64,000 nt of DNA from Enterobacteriaceae endosymbiont of Donacia cinerea. Its GTDB lineage: Bacteria; Pseudomonadota; Gammaproteobacteria; Enterobacterales; Enterobacteriaceae. Shown in pieces: positions 39,910-50,672 of the stretch; the first letter of the stretch is position 1, and the number at the start of each line of letters is the position of its first letter. The translations under genes and the position numbers were made by a program. The stretch covers positions 290,721 to 354,720 of the forward strand of contig NZ_CP046204.1 of assembly GCF_012569925.1 (NCBI RefSeq), given 5' to 3'. The notes beneath the pieces are model-generated. The model saw nothing but the letters and a program-made list of their open reading frames with translations, was not told the DNA's origin and made no database searches.

Positions 39910-40398
39910 TTATTTAATCTTTTTAATTGCAATTAAAATTCGAAGAAATTTCCCTATAGAAATATCTTTTATAATTATTATAAAACGTGTTATAGCTTCT
40001 TTATATGTAGGTAAATTAGCTAAAAGATTAATATCTTCACTATTTATTATTTTATTTTCAAATGCTGCTGCTTTAATTTTAAAATTTTCATTTAATTTAC
40101 AAAAATCATTAAATAAACGAGCAGCAGCTCCAGGGTGTTTAAGTGAATATGCAATTAATATAGGACCACTTATTAAAGGTTCTAAACATTGAAAATTACT
40201 ATTTTTAATAATTAATTTTAATAATTTATTTCTTACAATAATTATGATAATATCATTTTTTCTACTTTTTTTCCTTAATTCATTTAAATTATTACTATTA
40301 ACACCACAAAAATCAGCAATTACAGCTGATAAAGCATGTTTATTTATTTTACTTATTTTTGCAATAATCATTTTTTTTTTTGTAATATTTAATGACAT
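39910..40398 (-). CDS. rplJ: 50S ribosomal protein L10
   Basis: 162 residues (E. coli 165). The stalk base that holds L7/L12 dimers through its C-terminal helix. Conserved parts are SAVIADFCGVNSNNLNELR, ISGPILIAYS and PGAAARLFNDF. The C-terminal part differs strongly from E. coli and is Ile/Lys-rich. The 76-bp gap to rplA is short compared with the E. coli rplJ leader; I could not identify the L10-binding leader structure. Confidence 0.95.
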   Translation of the reverse strand: MSLNITKKKMIIAKISKINKHALSAVIADFCGVNSNNLNELRKKSRKNDIIIIIVRNKLLKLIIKNSNFQCLEPLISGPILIAYSLKHPGAAARLFNDFCKLNENFKIKAAAFENKIINSEDINLLANLPTYKEAITRFIIIIKDISIGKFLRILIAIKKIK

Positions 40399-40474
40399 TC
40401 TAAAATTATTGCACTCCTATTTTTTAGTAAAAACTATGATTGTAATATAAAAAAAATTTTTGTAAAGTAAAATA

Positions 40475-41176
40475 TTAATTGATTAAATTCATACAATCTT
40501 TAGTAATTTCCATAGAAATACCCATAGTTGATGATATATATATTTTTTTAATATAATTACCTTTTAATTGTGTTGGTTTATATTTCTTTAAGATTTTTAA
40601 TAAAGTTTGTAAATTTTCCTTAATCTTATTATTTTCAAAATTAATTCTTCCTATACTTACATGAATAATACCATTTTTATCATTACGAAAATTAATTTGT
40701 CCATTACATATTTTTTTTATTATTTTAGATACATTATTTGTTATTGTTCCTAATTTAGGATTAGGCATTAAACCCTTAGGTCCTAAAATAGGTCCTAATT
40801 TACTAACAATATCCATAGCTTCTGGTGTTGATATTACTATATCAAAATTCTTTTCACCATTAGTAATCTTTTTTGATAAATCATTCATTCCAATTAATTC
40901 TATTCCTAATTCTTTTGCCTTAATTGCTTCTTTACCACTAGCAAAAACTGCAAATTTTATTTTTTTACCATTACCATAAGGTAAACTAACATTCCCTCTA
41001 ATATTTTGTTCTGTCTTTTTTGTATTTATACCTAAATTAATAGAAATATCAATACTTTCAATAAATTTTACTTTACTTAAAGTTTTTAAATTATTAATAG
41101 CATCTTCAATAGAAAATTGATTTTTTAAATTTATATTTTTTAACATTAAATCCATACGTTTTGTTAATTTTCCCAT
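40475..41176 (-). CDS. rplA: 50S ribosomal protein L1
   Basis: 233 residues (E. coli 234). It forms the mobile L1 stalk at the E site, and in E. coli represses its own rplKA message. Visible family blocks are KFIESIDISINLGI, VSLPYGNGKK, GPILGPKGLMPNPKLGT and MGISMEIT at the end. It follows rplK by 3 bp. Confidence 0.97.
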   Translation of the reverse strand: MGKLTKRMDLMLKNINLKNQFSIEDAINNLKTLSKVKFIESIDISINLGINTKKTEQNIRGNVSLPYGNGKKIKFAVFASGKEAIKAKELGIELIGMNDLSKKITNGEKNFDIVISTPEAMDIVSKLGPILGPKGLMPNPKLGTITNNVSKIIKKICNGQINFRNDKNGIIHVSIGRINFENNKIKENLQTLLKILKKYKPTQLKGNYIKKIYISSTMGISMEITKDCMNLIN

Positions 41177-41179
41177 TAT

Positions 41180-41608
41180 TTAATCCTCAATAATTAATCC
41201 CATAGAAAGTGCGGTACCTTTTATAGAAGACATCATAGATTTAATATTTACTCCATTCATATCAATATATTTAATTTCAGCAATTTTACGAATTTGATCT
41301 TGTGTAATTACACCAATTTTTTCTATTTTTGGTTTATTTGATCCTTTTTTAATTCCAAGTATTTTTTTTATTATTGCAGATACTGGAGGAGTTTTAGTAA
41401 TAAATGTAAAAGTTTTATCAACATAAATTGTAATTACTACTGGTATAGGCATACCTTTTTCTAAATTACTAGTTTTTGAATTAAAAATTTTACAAAAATT
41501 CATAATATTCACACCATGTTGTCCTAATGCAGGCCCAATAGGTGGACTAGGATTAGCGTTACCAGCTGGTACTTGTAATCTTACATAAGTTTTAATTTTT
41601 TTTGCCAT
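41180..41608 (-). CDS. rplK: 50S ribosomal protein L11
   Basis: 142 residues, same as E. coli. It binds the GTPase-associated centre of 23S rRNA. The N-terminal domain has [27 protein letters not shown]; the C-terminal domain has [13 protein letters not shown] and a [11 protein letters not shown] close. It starts 24 bp after nusG. Confidence 0.98.
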   Translation of the reverse strand: MAKKIKTYVRLQVPAGNANPSPPIGPALGQHGVNIMNFCKIFNSKTSNLEKGMPIPVVITIYVDKTFTFITKTPPVSAIIKKILGIKKGSNKPKIEKIGVITQDQIRKIAEIKYIDMNGVNIKSMMSSIKGTALSMGLIIED

Positions 41609-41632
41609 AGATTTTTCTCAGTTAATTAATAT

Positions 41633-42178
41633 TTATCCTTTTTCTACTTGACGAAAATCTAATTCTACAGGAGTAGATCTTCCAAAAATTGATACAGAAA
41701 CTTTTAATCTACTTTTCTCATAATCTACTTCTTCTACTGTTCCATTAAAATCAGAAAAAGGTCCATCTTTTACTCTAATTATTTCTCCTGGATCAAATAT
41801 TGTTTTTGGTCTAGGTTTATCTCCAATTTTTTGTAAACGGCTTATAATTATATTTACTTCTTTATCACTAATAGGTAAAGGGTTATCAGATTTTCCTCCA
41901 ATAAAACCTAAAACTTTAGGTATACTACGTACTAAATGCCAACTTAATTCTTGCATCATCATATGAATTAATATATATCCTGGGAAAAATTTTCGATCAC
42001 TTTTATATTTTTGACCTCCACGTATTTCAACTATAGCCTCAGTAGGAACTAAAATTTTACCAAAATAATTATCCATATTATGAATTTTAATATATTCTTT
42101 TAATGATTGAACTATACGATGTTCAAAACCAGAACGAGCTTGAATAACATACCATTTTTTTTTTAAAGATTTATTCAT
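41633..42178 (-). CDS. nusG: Transcription antitermination/elongation factor NusG
   Basis: 181 residues, same as E. coli. The N-terminal NGN domain ([28 protein letters not shown]) binds RNA polymerase; the C-terminal KOW domain has [18 protein letters not shown] and links to S10 or Rho. It starts 2 bp after the secE stop, so the two are translationally close as in E. coli. Confidence 0.98.
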   Translation of the reverse strand: MNKSLKKKWYVIQARSGFEHRIVQSLKEYIKIHNMDNYFGKILVPTEAIVEIRGGQKYKSDRKFFPGYILIHMMMQELSWHLVRSIPKVLGFIGGKSDNPLPISDKEVNIIISRLQKIGDKPRPKTIFDPGEIIRVKDGPFSDFNGTVEEVDYEKSRLKVSVSIFGRSTPVELDFRQVEKG

Positions 42179-42180
42179 TA

Positions 42181-42567
42181 TTATAACCTCGTTCCAGTTA
42201 AAAATGATATTAAATAAATTAAAAAATTATCTAATATAAAAAAAATAATAGAAATTATTGTAATAATTAATATTATTACTAATGATGTATTCCAGGTATT
42301 TTTATAAGAAGGCCATATAACTTTACGAGCTTCTATTCGTGCATAATATATAAAAGAAAATAATTTTTTACCTGTATTTGTAAATGATATAATAAATATT
42401 ATTAATGTTAATATAGAAAAAACCCAAACTAAACGAATAGATAAATTTATATTTTGATAATTATAATTTAATACTAAAATAGTAATTAATAAAATTATAC
42501 TAATAAACCATTTTATGGTATCTGTAACATATTTATTTACATTTTTTTTAAATTCTATAATATTCAT
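42181..42567 (-). CDS. secE: Protein translocase subunit SecE
   Basis: 128 residues (E. coli 127). It clamps SecY in the Sec translocon. Three membrane segments are visible, near residues 18-34, 45-63 and 95-120, and the conserved cytoplasmic block [20 protein letters not shown] precedes the last one. It lies upstream of nusG and downstream of tuf, the order of the E. coli tufB-secE-nusG region. Confidence 0.95.
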   Translation of the reverse strand: MNIIEFKKNVNKYVTDTIKWFISIILLITILVLNYNYQNINLSIRLVWVFSILTLIIFIISFTNTGKKLFSFIYYARIEARKVIWPSYKNTWNTSLVIILIITIISIIFFILDNFLIYLISFLTGTRL

Positions 42568-42654
42568 TATATATTAACCAAAAAAAACTAATATAGAATA
42601 ATATATAAATTATAAAGAAACTTTACTAATAATTTATTAATTATTTTAACATTT

Positions 42655-42690
42655 AAAAAAAAGAATCAAAGGGAGTATTTTCCCTTATCT
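42655..42690 (-). terminator. Intrinsic terminator after tuf
   Basis: On the minus strand an AAGGGA/TCCCTT stem with a 6-nt loop is followed, after 6 nt, by eight T. It lies 22 nt beyond the tuf stop and 90 nt before the secE start. A G:C-containing stem is exceptional in this intergenic DNA. It would separate the rpsL-rpsG-fusA-tuf transcript from secE-nusG. Confidence 0.6.
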
Positions 42691-42707
42691 TCTTTTATAT
42701 TTATTAT

Positions 42708-43892
42708 TTATTGTAAAACTTTAGTAACAACTCCAGCACCAACTGTACGACCTCCTTCACGAATAGCAAAACGTAAACCATTAGTCATTGCTATAGGATA
42801 AATTAATGTAACAATCATATTAATATTATCCCCAGGCATAACCATTTCTATATTAGAAGATAACTCTATAGTTCCTGTTACGTCTGTAGTTCTAAAATAA
42901 AATTGAGGACGATATCCTTTAAAAAAGGCTGTATGTCTTCCACCTTCATCTTTAGATAAAATATAAACTTCTGCTTCAAATTTAATATGTGGGGTAATTG
43001 ATCCTGGTTTAGCTAAAACTTGTCCTCTTTCTATATCTTCTCTTTTAATACCCCTAAGAAGAATCCCCACATTTTCACCTGCACGTCCTTCATCTAATAA
43101 TTTACGAAACATCTCTACACCAGTACAAATAGATTTTATAGTATTTCTAATACCTATAATTTCTACTTCTTCTCCTACTTTTATAATACCTCTTTCTACT
43201 CTTCCTGTTACTACTGTTCCTCTACCTGATATTGAAAAAACATCTTCTATGGGTAATAAAAAAGGTTTATCAATTGCTCTTATAGGATTAGGAATATAAG
43301 TATCTAAAGAATTTGTTAATTCAATAATTTTTTCTTCCCATTTTTTATCACCCTCAAGAGCTTTCAAAGCTGATCCTTGAATAATAGGAGTAGTGTCTCC
43401 GGGGAAATTATATTGTGTTAATAAATCACGTACTTCCATTTCTACTAATTCTAATAATTCTTCATCATCAACCATATCACATTTATTAAGAAAAACTATA
43501 ATATAGGGGACTCCTACTTGTCTTGCTAATAAAATATGTTCTCTAGTTTGTGGCATAGGACCATCTGTTGCTGCAACTACTAATATAGCCCCATCCATTT
43601 GTGCTGCTCCAGTAATCATGTTTTTTACATAATCAGCATGTCCTGGACAATCTACATGAGCATAATGTCTATTTTTAGTATCATATTCAACATGGGATGT
43701 ATTGATTGTTATACCTCTTGCTTTTTCTTCTGGAGCATTATCAATTTGATCAAAAGCTTTTGCTGATCCACCATATTTTTTAGATAAAACAGTGGTTATT
43801 GCTGCTGTTAAAGTTGTTTTTCCATGATCAACATGTCCTATAGTACCAACATTAATATGTGGTTTAGAACGTTCAAATTTTTTTTTAGACAC
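42708..43892 (-). CDS. tuf: Elongation factor Tu
   Basis: 394 residues, same as E. coli. It delivers aminoacyl-tRNA to the ribosome. The G domain has [28 protein letters not shown] and GSALKA; domains 2 and 3 follow and end with [16 protein letters not shown]. It is flanked by fusA on one side and secE on the other. In E. coli fusA adjoins tufA and secE adjoins tufB, so this one gene occupies both junctions. Confidence 0.99.
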   Translation of the reverse strand: MSKKKFERSKPHINVGTIGHVDHGKTTLTAAITTVLSKKYGGSAKAFDQIDNAPEEKARGITINTSHVEYDTKNRHYAHVDCPGHADYVKNMITGAAQMDGAILVVAATDGPMPQTREHILLARQVGVPYIIVFLNKCDMVDDEELLELVEMEVRDLLTQYNFPGDTTPIIQGSALKALEGDKKWEEKIIELTNSLDTYIPNPIRAIDKPFLLPIEDVFSISGRGTVVTGRVERGIIKVGEEVEIIGIRNTIKSICTGVEMFRKLLDEGRAGENVGILLRGIKREDIERGQVLAKPGSITPHIKFEAEVYILSKDEGGRHTAFFKGYRPQFYFRTTDVTGTIELSSNIEMVMPGDNINMIVTLIYPIAMTNGLRFAIREGGRTVGAGVVTKVLQ

Positions 43893-43941
43893 AGATTAAT
43901 ATCCTTCTAAATAAATTAATATATTAAATATTATTAAAATT

Positions 43942-46059
43942 TTATGATTTAGATCTAGATTCAATAATTATTTTTGCAATACTATCAGGTGCTTTAGTAT
44001 ATTTTAAAAATTCCATAGTATATGATGCTCTTCCTTGACTATAAGAACGTAAATCAGTAGCATAACCAAACATTTCTGATAAAGGGACACAAGCACGTAT
44101 AGTTTTTCCAGTAGGAATATTATTCATACCCTCTATAATTCCTCTTCTACGATTTAAATCTCCAATAACATCTCCCATATATTCTTCAGGAGTTTCAACT
44201 TCTACTTTCATTATAGGTTCAAGTAGAATAGGATTAGCTTTTTTAAATGCATTTTTGAATGCAATTGCAGCAGCTAATTTAAAAGCTAATTCAGAAGAAT
44301 CTACATCATGATAGGAACCATAATGAAGTCTTACTGAAATATTTACCACAGGATAACTTGCCATAGGACCAGATTTTAATTGTTCTTGAATACTTTTATC
44401 TATTGCTGAAATGTATTCACTAGGTATTACACCACCTTTTATATCATTAGTAAATAAATAACCTATATTATTTTTTTGGGATTTTAATGGAGCAATATCT
44501 ATTACTACATGACCATATTGTCCTCTTCCTCCAGTTTGTTTAATATATTTTCCTTCTATATTATTTATGTTATTTTGTATAGTTTCACGATAAGAAACTT
44601 GTGGTTTTCCAATATTGGCAGATACATTAAATTCTCTTCTCATTCTATCTACAATAATTTCTAAATGTAATTCACCCATACCAGCAATAATTGTTTGATT
44701 TGTTTCTTCATTTGTCCAACTTTTTAATGAAGGATCTTCTTTAATAAGACGATTTAAAGCTAGACCCATTTTTTCTTGATCTATTTTAGTTTTAGGTTCT
44801 ATTGCAATAGAAATAACAGGTTCTGGAAATTCCATAGTTTCTAAAATAATACATTTATTAATATCACATAATGTATCTCCTGTTGTTACATTTTTTAATC
44901 CAATTGCTGCCGCAATATCTCCAGCATATACTTTTTTTATTTCTTCTCTTTTATTAGCATGCATTTGAACAATTCTACCAATACGTTCTTTTTGTTTTTT
45001 TATAGAATTATATATAGTTTCTCCACTACTAATAGTTCCAGAATATACTCTAAAAAAAGTTAAATTTCCAACAAAAGGATCATTAGCAATTTTAAAAGCT
45101 AATGCAGAAAATAGTTCGTTATCATCAGTATCACGAGTTACAAGAATTTTTTTTTCATTATTAGATATTCCTTGAATTGGAGGAATATCTTTAGGGGATG
45201 GTAAATAATCAATTATTGCATCTAATAATGCTTGTACTCCTTTGTTTTTAAAAGCAGAACCACATGTTATTAAAGTAATTTCATTATTTAAAACTCTTTT
45301 TCTTAAAGAAGATTTAATTTCTTGTATGGAAATTTGATTTCCATTAAAATATTTTTCTAATAATATTTCATTAGATTCTACAGCTGTTTCTATTAATTTT
45401 TGATTCCAAAATTCAGCTTCTTTTTTCATATTTAAAGGTATATTTGTATAATTACAACTTATTCCTTTGTCTTTTTCATTCCAATTTAGAGCTTTCATTT
45501 GTATTAAATCAATTATACCGGTAAATTTTTGTTCAGAACCTATAGGTAATTGTAGTAGAACAGTTTCTGTTAATAAATTATTTTCTATTTGTTGAATTAC
45601 TTTTGTAAAATTTGCCCCCATTCTATCCATTTTATTTATAAAAGCAATTCTAGGTACTTTATATTTATTAGCTTGCCTCCATACTGTTTCTGATTGAGGT
45701 TGTACTCCTCCTACAGCACAATAAATCATAACAACTCCATCTAATATTCTCATAGAGCGTTCTACTTCAATTGTAAAATCTACATGTCCCGGTGTATCAA
45801 TGATGTTAATTCTATGTGATTTATATTGATTAAACATTCCTGACCAAAAAGTTGTGGTAGCAGCTGAAGTAATTGTAATACCTCTTTCTTGTTCTTGTTC
45901 CATCCAATCCATTGTAGCGGCACCATCATGAACTTCTCCTATTTTATGATTTACTCCTGTATAGAATAAAATTCTTTCTGTTGTAGTTGTTTTTCCAGCA
46001 TCAATATGTGCGCTAATACCAATATTACGGTATCTTGTTATAGGAGTTTTTCGACCCAT
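43942..46059 (-). CDS. fusA: Elongation factor G
   Basis: 705 residues (E. coli 704). A GTPase that drives translocation and, with RRF, recycling. It begins with [21 protein letters not shown], then DTPGHVDF and [10 protein letters not shown], followed by domains [14 protein letters not shown] and [22 protein letters not shown] are typical of domains IV-V. It lies between rpsG (167-bp gap with no gene) and tuf. Confidence 0.99.
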   Translation of the reverse strand: MGRKTPITRYRNIGISAHIDAGKTTTTERILFYTGVNHKIGEVHDGAATMDWMEQEQERGITITSAATTTFWSGMFNQYKSHRINIIDTPGHVDFTIEVERSMRILDGVVMIYCAVGGVQPQSETVWRQANKYKVPRIAFINKMDRMGANFTKVIQQIENNLLTETVLLQLPIGSEQKFTGIIDLIQMKALNWNEKDKGISCNYTNIPLNMKKEAEFWNQKLIETAVESNEILLEKYFNGNQISIQEIKSSLRKRVLNNEITLITCGSAFKNKGVQALLDAIIDYLPSPKDIPPIQGISNNEKKILVTRDTDDNELFSALAFKIANDPFVGNLTFFRVYSGTISSGETIYNSIKKQKERIGRIVQMHANKREEIKKVYAGDIAAAIGLKNVTTGDTLCDINKCIILETMEFPEPVISIAIEPKTKIDQEKMGLALNRLIKEDPSLKSWTNEETNQTIIAGMGELHLEIIVDRMRREFNVSANIGKPQVSYRETIQNNINNIEGKYIKQTGGRGQYGHVVIDIAPLKSQKNNIGYLFTNDIKGGVIPSEYISAIDKSIQEQLKSGPMASYPVVNISVRLHYGSYHDVDSSELAFKLAAAIAFKNAFKKANPILLEPIMKVEVETPEEYMGDVIGDLNRRRGIIEGMNNIPTGKTIRACVPLSEMFGYATDLRSYSQGRASYTMEFLKYTKAPDSIAKIIIESRSKS

Positions 46060-46226
46060 ATATTTATTCCTCTATTTTATTATATAAAAAAATTTAAAAT
46101 TATAATAATATTATTTTAATAAAATATTAAATGTTAAATATTGATTTAGCTACGCATATTCTATTGATTAATTGATTCATTTTATTTTAAATTTAAATTA
46201 TTTAAATTTTCTTTTAAATTAATGTT

Positions 46227-46697
46227 TTACCAACGATAATGAGCAAAAGCTTTATTAGCTTCTGCCATTTTATGTATTTCTTCACGTTTTTTAACAGCAT
46301 TTCCTTTATTTTCTAAAGCATCTAATAATTCATTAGTTAATTTTAAAATCATAGATTTTTCATGTCTTTTCCTTGCAGCATTAACTAACCAACGCATAGC
46401 TAAAGTATTTCTTCTTATTGGTCTAATCTCAACAGGTACTTGATATGTTGATCCACCTACTCTTCTGGATTTTACTTCAACTATAGGTTTTACATTTTCT
46501 AATACATTTAGAAAAACATCTATTTCTTTTTTACCTATTTTTTTTTTTATTATACTTAATGCAGAATAAACAATAGACTCTGCAATAGATTTTTTACCAT
46601 TTATCATAAGTATATTAATAAATTTAGCTAATAAATCTGATTCAAATTGAGGATCTGGTAATATTTTTCTCTGACTAATTATTCTTCTACGAGGCAT
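46227..46697 (-). CDS. rpsG: 30S ribosomal protein S7
   Basis: 156 residues from the ATG at 46697. A start five codons upstream (46712) is possible, but [16 protein letters not shown] is the family start and is preceded by GGAG. S7 nucleates assembly of the 30S head and represses the str operon in E. coli. Other conserved blocks are [20 protein letters not shown] and [14 protein letters not shown]. Confidence 0.97.
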   Translation of the reverse strand: MPRRRIISQRKILPDPQFESDLLAKFINILMINGKKSIAESIVYSALSIIKKKIGKKEIDVFLNVLENVKPIVEVKSRRVGGSTYQVPVEIRPIRRNTLAMRWLVNAARKRHEKSMILKLTNELLDALENKGNAVKKREEIHKMAEANKAFAHYRW

Positions 46698-46762
46698 AGA
46701 AATTGACTCCATTTTTTAATAACACTTGAATAAATATAAATAAAAAATGATATTTAATAATT

Positions 46763-47134
46763 TTATTTAGGTTTTTTTGCTCCATATTTTGATCTACCTT
46801 GTTTTCGATCTTTTACTCCAGTACAATCTAAAGCGCCTCTAACAGTATGATATCTAACTCCAGGTAAATCTTTTACTCTACCTCCTCTTATTAAAATTAC
46901 AGAGTGTTCTTGTAAGTTATGTCCTTCTCCTGAAATATAAGAAGTTACTTCAAAACCATTTGTTAATCTTACTCTACATACTTTTCGTAAAGCAGAATTT
47001 GGTTTTTTGGGAGTTGTTGTGTATACTTTTGTACATACACCTCTTTTTTGAGGTGCAGAATTTAAAGCAGGTACATTTGTTTTAACTATTTTTCGTTTTC
47101 TATTTTTTCTAACTAATTGATTAATTGTTGCCAT
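46763..47134 (-). CDS. rpsL: 30S ribosomal protein S12
   Basis: 123 residues from the ATG at 47134 (E. coli 124). The frame extends 21 codons upstream, but [10 protein letters not shown] is the true family start. S12 lies at the decoding centre. The loops [16 protein letters not shown] and [13 protein letters not shown] keep the two lysines whose mutation gives streptomycin resistance, so the sequence is of the sensitive type. It ends [10 protein letters not shown]. Confidence 0.98.
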   Translation of the reverse strand: MATINQLVRKNRKRKIVKTNVPALNSAPQKRGVCTKVYTTTPKKPNSALRKVCRVRLTNGFEVTSYISGEGHNLQEHSVILIRGGRVKDLPGVRYHTVRGALDCTGVKDRKQGRSKYGAKKPK

Positions 47135-47190
47135 ATTTTTTCCTAAATTTAAAATATTATATTTAATATTAAATATTTTATTATAAATAA

Positions 47191-47490
47191 TTACCATATT
47201 ATTTGTTTTTTGTTTTTTATAATTAAACTAACAAATTTTATATAATTTATTCTTATAATTTTTTCTGAAATATTTAAACTCAAACCTCTGGCCAATATAT
47301 CATCATTTATTGCAAATATTAATATTTTAATTTTTTGTTTTTTTTTAATGATTTCTTTCATAAAAATACTATTTTTTAATCCAGCTAATACTCCATCTTG
47401 AATTAATAATAAGTTATCATTTTTATTTAGAATATTTAATAATAAAGAAAAATTACAAGATGCTGGTGAACTAAATAAGGTATATAACAT
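47191..47490 (-). CDS. tusB: Sulfur-relay protein TusB
   Basis: 99 residues (E. coli 95). A DsrH-like subunit of the TusBCD heterohexamer, which passes sulfur from TusA through TusE to MnmA for 2-thiouridine at tRNA position 34. Family features are MLYTLFSSP at the start, [12 protein letters not shown], and [12 protein letters not shown]. It lies between tusC and rpsL as in E. coli. Divergent but well placed. Confidence 0.88.
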   Translation of the reverse strand: MLYTLFSSPASCNFSLLLNILNKNDNLLLIQDGVLAGLKNSIFMKEIIKKKQKIKILIFAINDDILARGLSLNISEKIIRINYIKFVSLIIKNKKQIIW

Positions 47491-47511
47491 ATAAAAAAAG
47501 ATTTTATTGAA

Positions 47512-47868
47512 CTAAAAGTTAAGAATTATATTATAATTATTAATTTTTTTGTACCATATTAATGGATCTATAATTTTAACTGGTATAATCCAGTTATTAT
47601 TTTTTAATCCTAATATTTTTAAAGATTTTGAACAAACAAAATATTTTTTAATATTACATAATTTTAAAATACTAAAACTAATATTATAATTTTTTAATAA
47701 AAATTCTTTTGGTTTTTGTTGTTTTTTTATTTGTAAAATCCCATCTCCTATAAAAAATAAAGCTATATCCTCAGTTAATGAGGATATAGAAATTACAGTA
47801 TCAAGTCCTTCTTTACCAAGACTATTTCCATAAGGAGATGTTGAAAATATAAATGCTATTTTATTCAT
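47512..47868 (-). CDS. tusC: Sulfur-relay protein TusC
   Basis: 118 residues (E. coli 119). A DsrF-like subunit of TusBCD. It begins KIAFIFSTSPYGNSLGKEGLDTVISIS and has the ALFFIGDGILQI block; the C-terminus ends DPLIWYKKINNYN. Its start codon overlaps the tusD stop codon as TAATG, implying coupled translation. Confidence 0.93.
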   Translation of the reverse strand: MNKIAFIFSTSPYGNSLGKEGLDTVISISSLTEDIALFFIGDGILQIKKQQKPKEFLLKNYNISFSILKLCNIKKYFVCSKSLKILGLKNNNWIIPVKIIDPLIWYKKINNYNIILNF

Positions 47869-48278
47869 TAAAATTGAACTAAGTGATCACAAGTTAATAT
47901 TAATTTTGTAAATGTACTTAAAGTAGTTATTTTAAAGTTAGTATCAATAATATTATTGATTTCTTTTTTAAAACCAAAAAAATTATTTTTATAAAAACTA
48001 TTTTTTTCTTCTAAAATTAAACCTCTTTTTTTAGCAGAAGTAATACATATATATAAATTAATATGATGTTTTATACTTAATTTTTTCCAAGAATTAATTA
48101 AATTGAATTCATCATTATTAAATTTTATATTTTTATTAGCATTACATACTCCATTTCGATAAAAAAAAATATTTTTTACTATATTCTTTGTTTGTATTAC
48201 TGCTTTAGTAAATAAATATGCAGAATAAGCATTCTGATTACTATATGGAGCTTCTGTAACTAATATTACAAAGATCAT
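47868..48278 (-). CDS. tusD: Sulfurtransferase TusD
   Basis: 136 residues (E. coli 128). A DsrE-like subunit; its conserved cysteine accepts the persulfide from TusA. That cysteine is in NLYICITSAKKRG, aligning with Cys78 of E. coli. Other blocks are VTEAPYSNQNAYSAY, FFYRNGVCNANK and the C-terminal LTCDHLVQF. tusD, tusC and tusB form a tight cluster ahead of rpsL. Confidence 0.93.
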   Translation of the reverse strand: MIFVILVTEAPYSNQNAYSAYLFTKAVIQTKNIVKNIFFYRNGVCNANKNIKFNNDEFNLINSWKKLSIKHHINLYICITSAKKRGLILEEKNSFYKNNFFGFKKEINNIIDTNFKITTLSTFTKLILTCDHLVQF

Positions 48279-48339
48279 GTTATTAAAAATCCAAAAATAT
48301 TTTTATATTAAAATTTATTTTAAATAAATATTAAAATAT

Positions 48340-49194
48340 TTATTTTTTAGATATTGAATCTTTAATATCTAAAAGTTCAATTTCAAATATTAAGGTAGAA
48401 TTAGTTGGTATTCCAGAAATTATTTCTGAACCATAAGCTAATTTTGGAGGTACAACTAATGTTATTTTACCACCTTTTTTAATATATTTTAAACCTTCTT
48501 TCCAACCATCTATTACTTGTTGTAAAATAATAAATAAAGGTTTGTTTGGTTCTGTATTATCAAATTCAGTGCCATCAATTAATTTTCCTGTATATTTAAT
48601 AACAATAATTTGATTATTATTTGTAATTTTTTTACCAGAACCCATTTTATTAATTTTATATACTAATCCACTTTTACTTTTTTTTACATTTTTTCTTTTT
48701 AAAAATTTTTTAATATATTTTTGACCTATTTTTTCATTTATTTTAGATTCATCTTGAGTTTCATCTGGAGTCATAACATCTTTTGTATGTGAATCATATA
48801 ATTGTAAGGCTATATCAATTTCATTATCAGAAAGTTTATATTTTCCATCTAAAGAATCAGATACACCTTGAAGAATTAGTTTTCTATTTAATATTATTTT
48901 TAATATTTTTTGTGTTTGATATGTATTAGTTAAATGTTTTCCTATTATAACTCCTAGAGCATAGGAAATTTTATCATTATCATCTTTAAAAAAGATTTCT
49001 TTTTTTTTCTTTTTTATATTTTGTTTTTTTTTTTGATTTTTTATTTTTTTTTTAATAATATTTTTAGATTTATTTTTATTCCACCATGACACATTATTTA
49101 ATGTAAATGCATTTGCATTTGTAGTAGATATATTTAATCCGATACTTAAAAGCAATATAATAAATATTGATACTTTTTTAGTAAAAAATTTCAT
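48340..49194 (-). CDS. fkpA: FKBP-type peptidyl-prolyl isomerase FkpA
   Basis: 284 residues (E. coli 270). A periplasmic folding helper with an N-terminal dimerisation domain and a C-terminal FKBP domain. An N-terminal signal peptide is clear (Lys start, hydrophobic core at about 9-24, then TTNANA). It is followed by an unusual Lys-rich insert at about residues 40-65. The N-domain (DKISYALGVIIGKHL) and the FKBP domain (VIKYTGKLIDGTEFDNT; GWKEGLKYIKKGGKITLVVPPKLAYG) follow. Upstream of tusD as in E. coli; slyX and slyD are lost. Confidence 0.92.
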   Translation of the reverse strand: MKFFTKKVSIFIILLLSIGLNISTTNANAFTLNNVSWWNKNKSKNIIKKKIKNQKKKQNIKKKKKEIFFKDDNDKISYALGVIIGKHLTNTYQTQKILKIILNRKLILQGVSDSLDGKYKLSDNEIDIALQLYDSHTKDVMTPDETQDESKINEKIGQKYIKKFLKRKNVKKSKSGLVYKINKMGSGKKITNNNQIIVIKYTGKLIDGTEFDNTEPNKPLFIILQQVIDGWKEGLKYIKKGGKITLVVPPKLAYGSEIISGIPTNSTLIFEIELLDIKDSISKK

Positions 49195-49249
49195 TTTTTC
49201 TCCAAAATTTTTTGGTAAGATTAAAAATAATAGTACATTATAATATATA

Positions 49250-49287
49250 TATATAAAATAAGATAATAAATTATCTTATTTTATATA
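49250..49287 (-). terminator. Hairpin after asd
   Basis: A perfect 18-bp stem with a 2-nt loop (arms 49250-49267 and 49270-49287) lies 57 nt beyond the asd stop and 56 nt before the fkpA start. Each arm contains AAGATAAT or its complement. It can end or protect the asd transcript. No strong T-run follows, so it could also be a processing or stability element. Confidence 0.55.
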
Positions 49288-49343
49288 AATATTACTTTTA
49301 ATAGAATTAAAAAACAAGTTAAAATATTAATTTTTATAAAAAA

Positions 49344-50462
49344 TTAAATTAATAATTTTAACATTCTTCTTAATGGTTCTGATGCCCCCCAAAGTAATTG
49401 ATCACCTACTGAAAAAATTGAGAAACAATTTTTATCTATATTTAATTTTTTTATTCTGCCAACAAGTATATCTAATTTACCATTAATAAAAGAAGGAGTA
49501 AGATAATTAATAGTATCATCAAAATTATTTGATATAATTTTAATCCATTTATTATGAGAATTAATAAGATAATGAATATTATCTATAGATAAATTTTTAT
49601 TTAATTTAATTGTAAATGATTGACTATGTGAGCGTAAAGTAGCAACTCTAACACATAATCCATCAATTGGAATGATTTTTGTTGTGTTTAAAATTTTGTT
49701 AGTTTCAAATTGTCCTTTCCATTCTTCTTTTGTTTGTCCACTATTATTTATTTTTTTATCTATCCATGGAATTACATTATTAATTAAAGGAACATGAAAA
49801 TAATTTTTAGGAAATTTAGAAGAATACATTTGTTTTGAAATTTCTTGTTCTATACTTAGAATATTATCATTAAAAGAATTTTTTTTAATTAAATTAGTTA
49901 TATTTTTAGATATATATTGCATTTGTAAAATAAGCTCTTTCATAAATTTTGCACCAGCTCCTGATGCTGCTTGATATGTAGATACAGAAATCCAATCAAC
50001 TAAATTATTTTTAAATAACCCTCCTAGAGCCATTAACATTAAACTAACAGTACAATTTCCTCCTACAAAAGTTTTTACTCCCATATTTAATTTTTGTTGT
50101 ATATGTTCTAAATTAACAGGATCTAAAATAATAACGGCATCTTCTAAGGTTCTTAAATTAGAAGCCGCATCTATCCAATAACCATTCCATCCTATTTGAC
50201 GTAATTTAAAATAAATTTTATTTGTATATTCACTTCCTTGACATGTTACAATTATATCTAATTCAAATAATTTTTCAAAATCATAAGCATTTTCTAATTT
50301 AATATTTTTATTTTTTATATTAAAATGATTAATATATTCTCCATATTGAGAAGTACTAAAAAAAATAGCATTAATATTATTAAAATCTTTTTTTTTTAAC
50401 ATTCTATTTATAAGAACTGATCCTACCATCCCTCTCCAACCAATAAACCCAACTTTTTTCAT
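49344..50462 (-). CDS. asd: Aspartate-semialdehyde dehydrogenase
   Basis: 372 residues (E. coli 367). It reduces aspartyl phosphate to aspartate semialdehyde, the branch point to diaminopimelate/lysine, threonine and methionine. The NADP-binding start is GFIGWRGMVGSVL; the catalytic cysteine is in GGNCTVSLMLMAL; other blocks are STYQAASGAGAKFM, CVRVATLRSHSQ and GDQLLWGASEPLRRML at the end. A GAGGGA ribosome site precedes the ATG. With rodA/mrdA present, diaminopimelate for peptidoglycan is a plausible reason to keep it. Confidence 0.97.
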   Translation of the reverse strand: MKKVGFIGWRGMVGSVLINRMLKKKDFNNINAIFFSTSQYGEYINHFNIKNKNIKLENAYDFEKLFELDIIVTCQGSEYTNKIYFKLRQIGWNGYWIDAASNLRTLEDAVIILDPVNLEHIQQKLNMGVKTFVGGNCTVSLMLMALGGLFKNNLVDWISVSTYQAASGAGAKFMKELILQMQYISKNITNLIKKNSFNDNILSIEQEISKQMYSSKFPKNYFHVPLINNVIPWIDKKINNSGQTKEEWKGQFETNKILNTTKIIPIDGLCVRVATLRSHSQSFTIKLNKNLSIDNIHYLINSHNKWIKIISNNFDDTINYLTPSFINGKLDILVGRIKKLNIDKNCFSIFSVGDQLLWGASEPLRRMLKLLI

Positions 50463-50521
50463 TATTCCCTCTTATAAAATCATATTTTGTTGTTTAATTT
50501 ATTATGTTAATGTTATATAAA

Positions 50522-50545
50522 AATATTCTCTAATATTAGAATATT
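50522..50545 (-). terminator. Possible terminator between ung and asd
   Basis: An 8-bp stem (AATATTCT/AGAATATT) with an 8-nt loop is followed on the minus strand by TTT. It lies about 128 nt beyond the ung stop and 60 nt before the asd start, in a 210-bp gap with no gene. It could end the ung transcript. Confidence 0.3.
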
Positions 50546-50672
50546 AAATATAATAAAACATTAAAAGAAATATGTAATATAAATAAGTATTTTTTTTAAT
50601 TTGTTAAATTTATTTTAAAAAAATAAATATTTAAAAAATTTATAATAAATTTTTTTATTAAACTAAAATTAT

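Noticed and set aside
48322-48345. 11-bp A+T stem overlapping the fkpA stop codon
   Set aside because: It contains no G:C pair, overlaps coding sequence, and such short A+T symmetries are expected by chance here.
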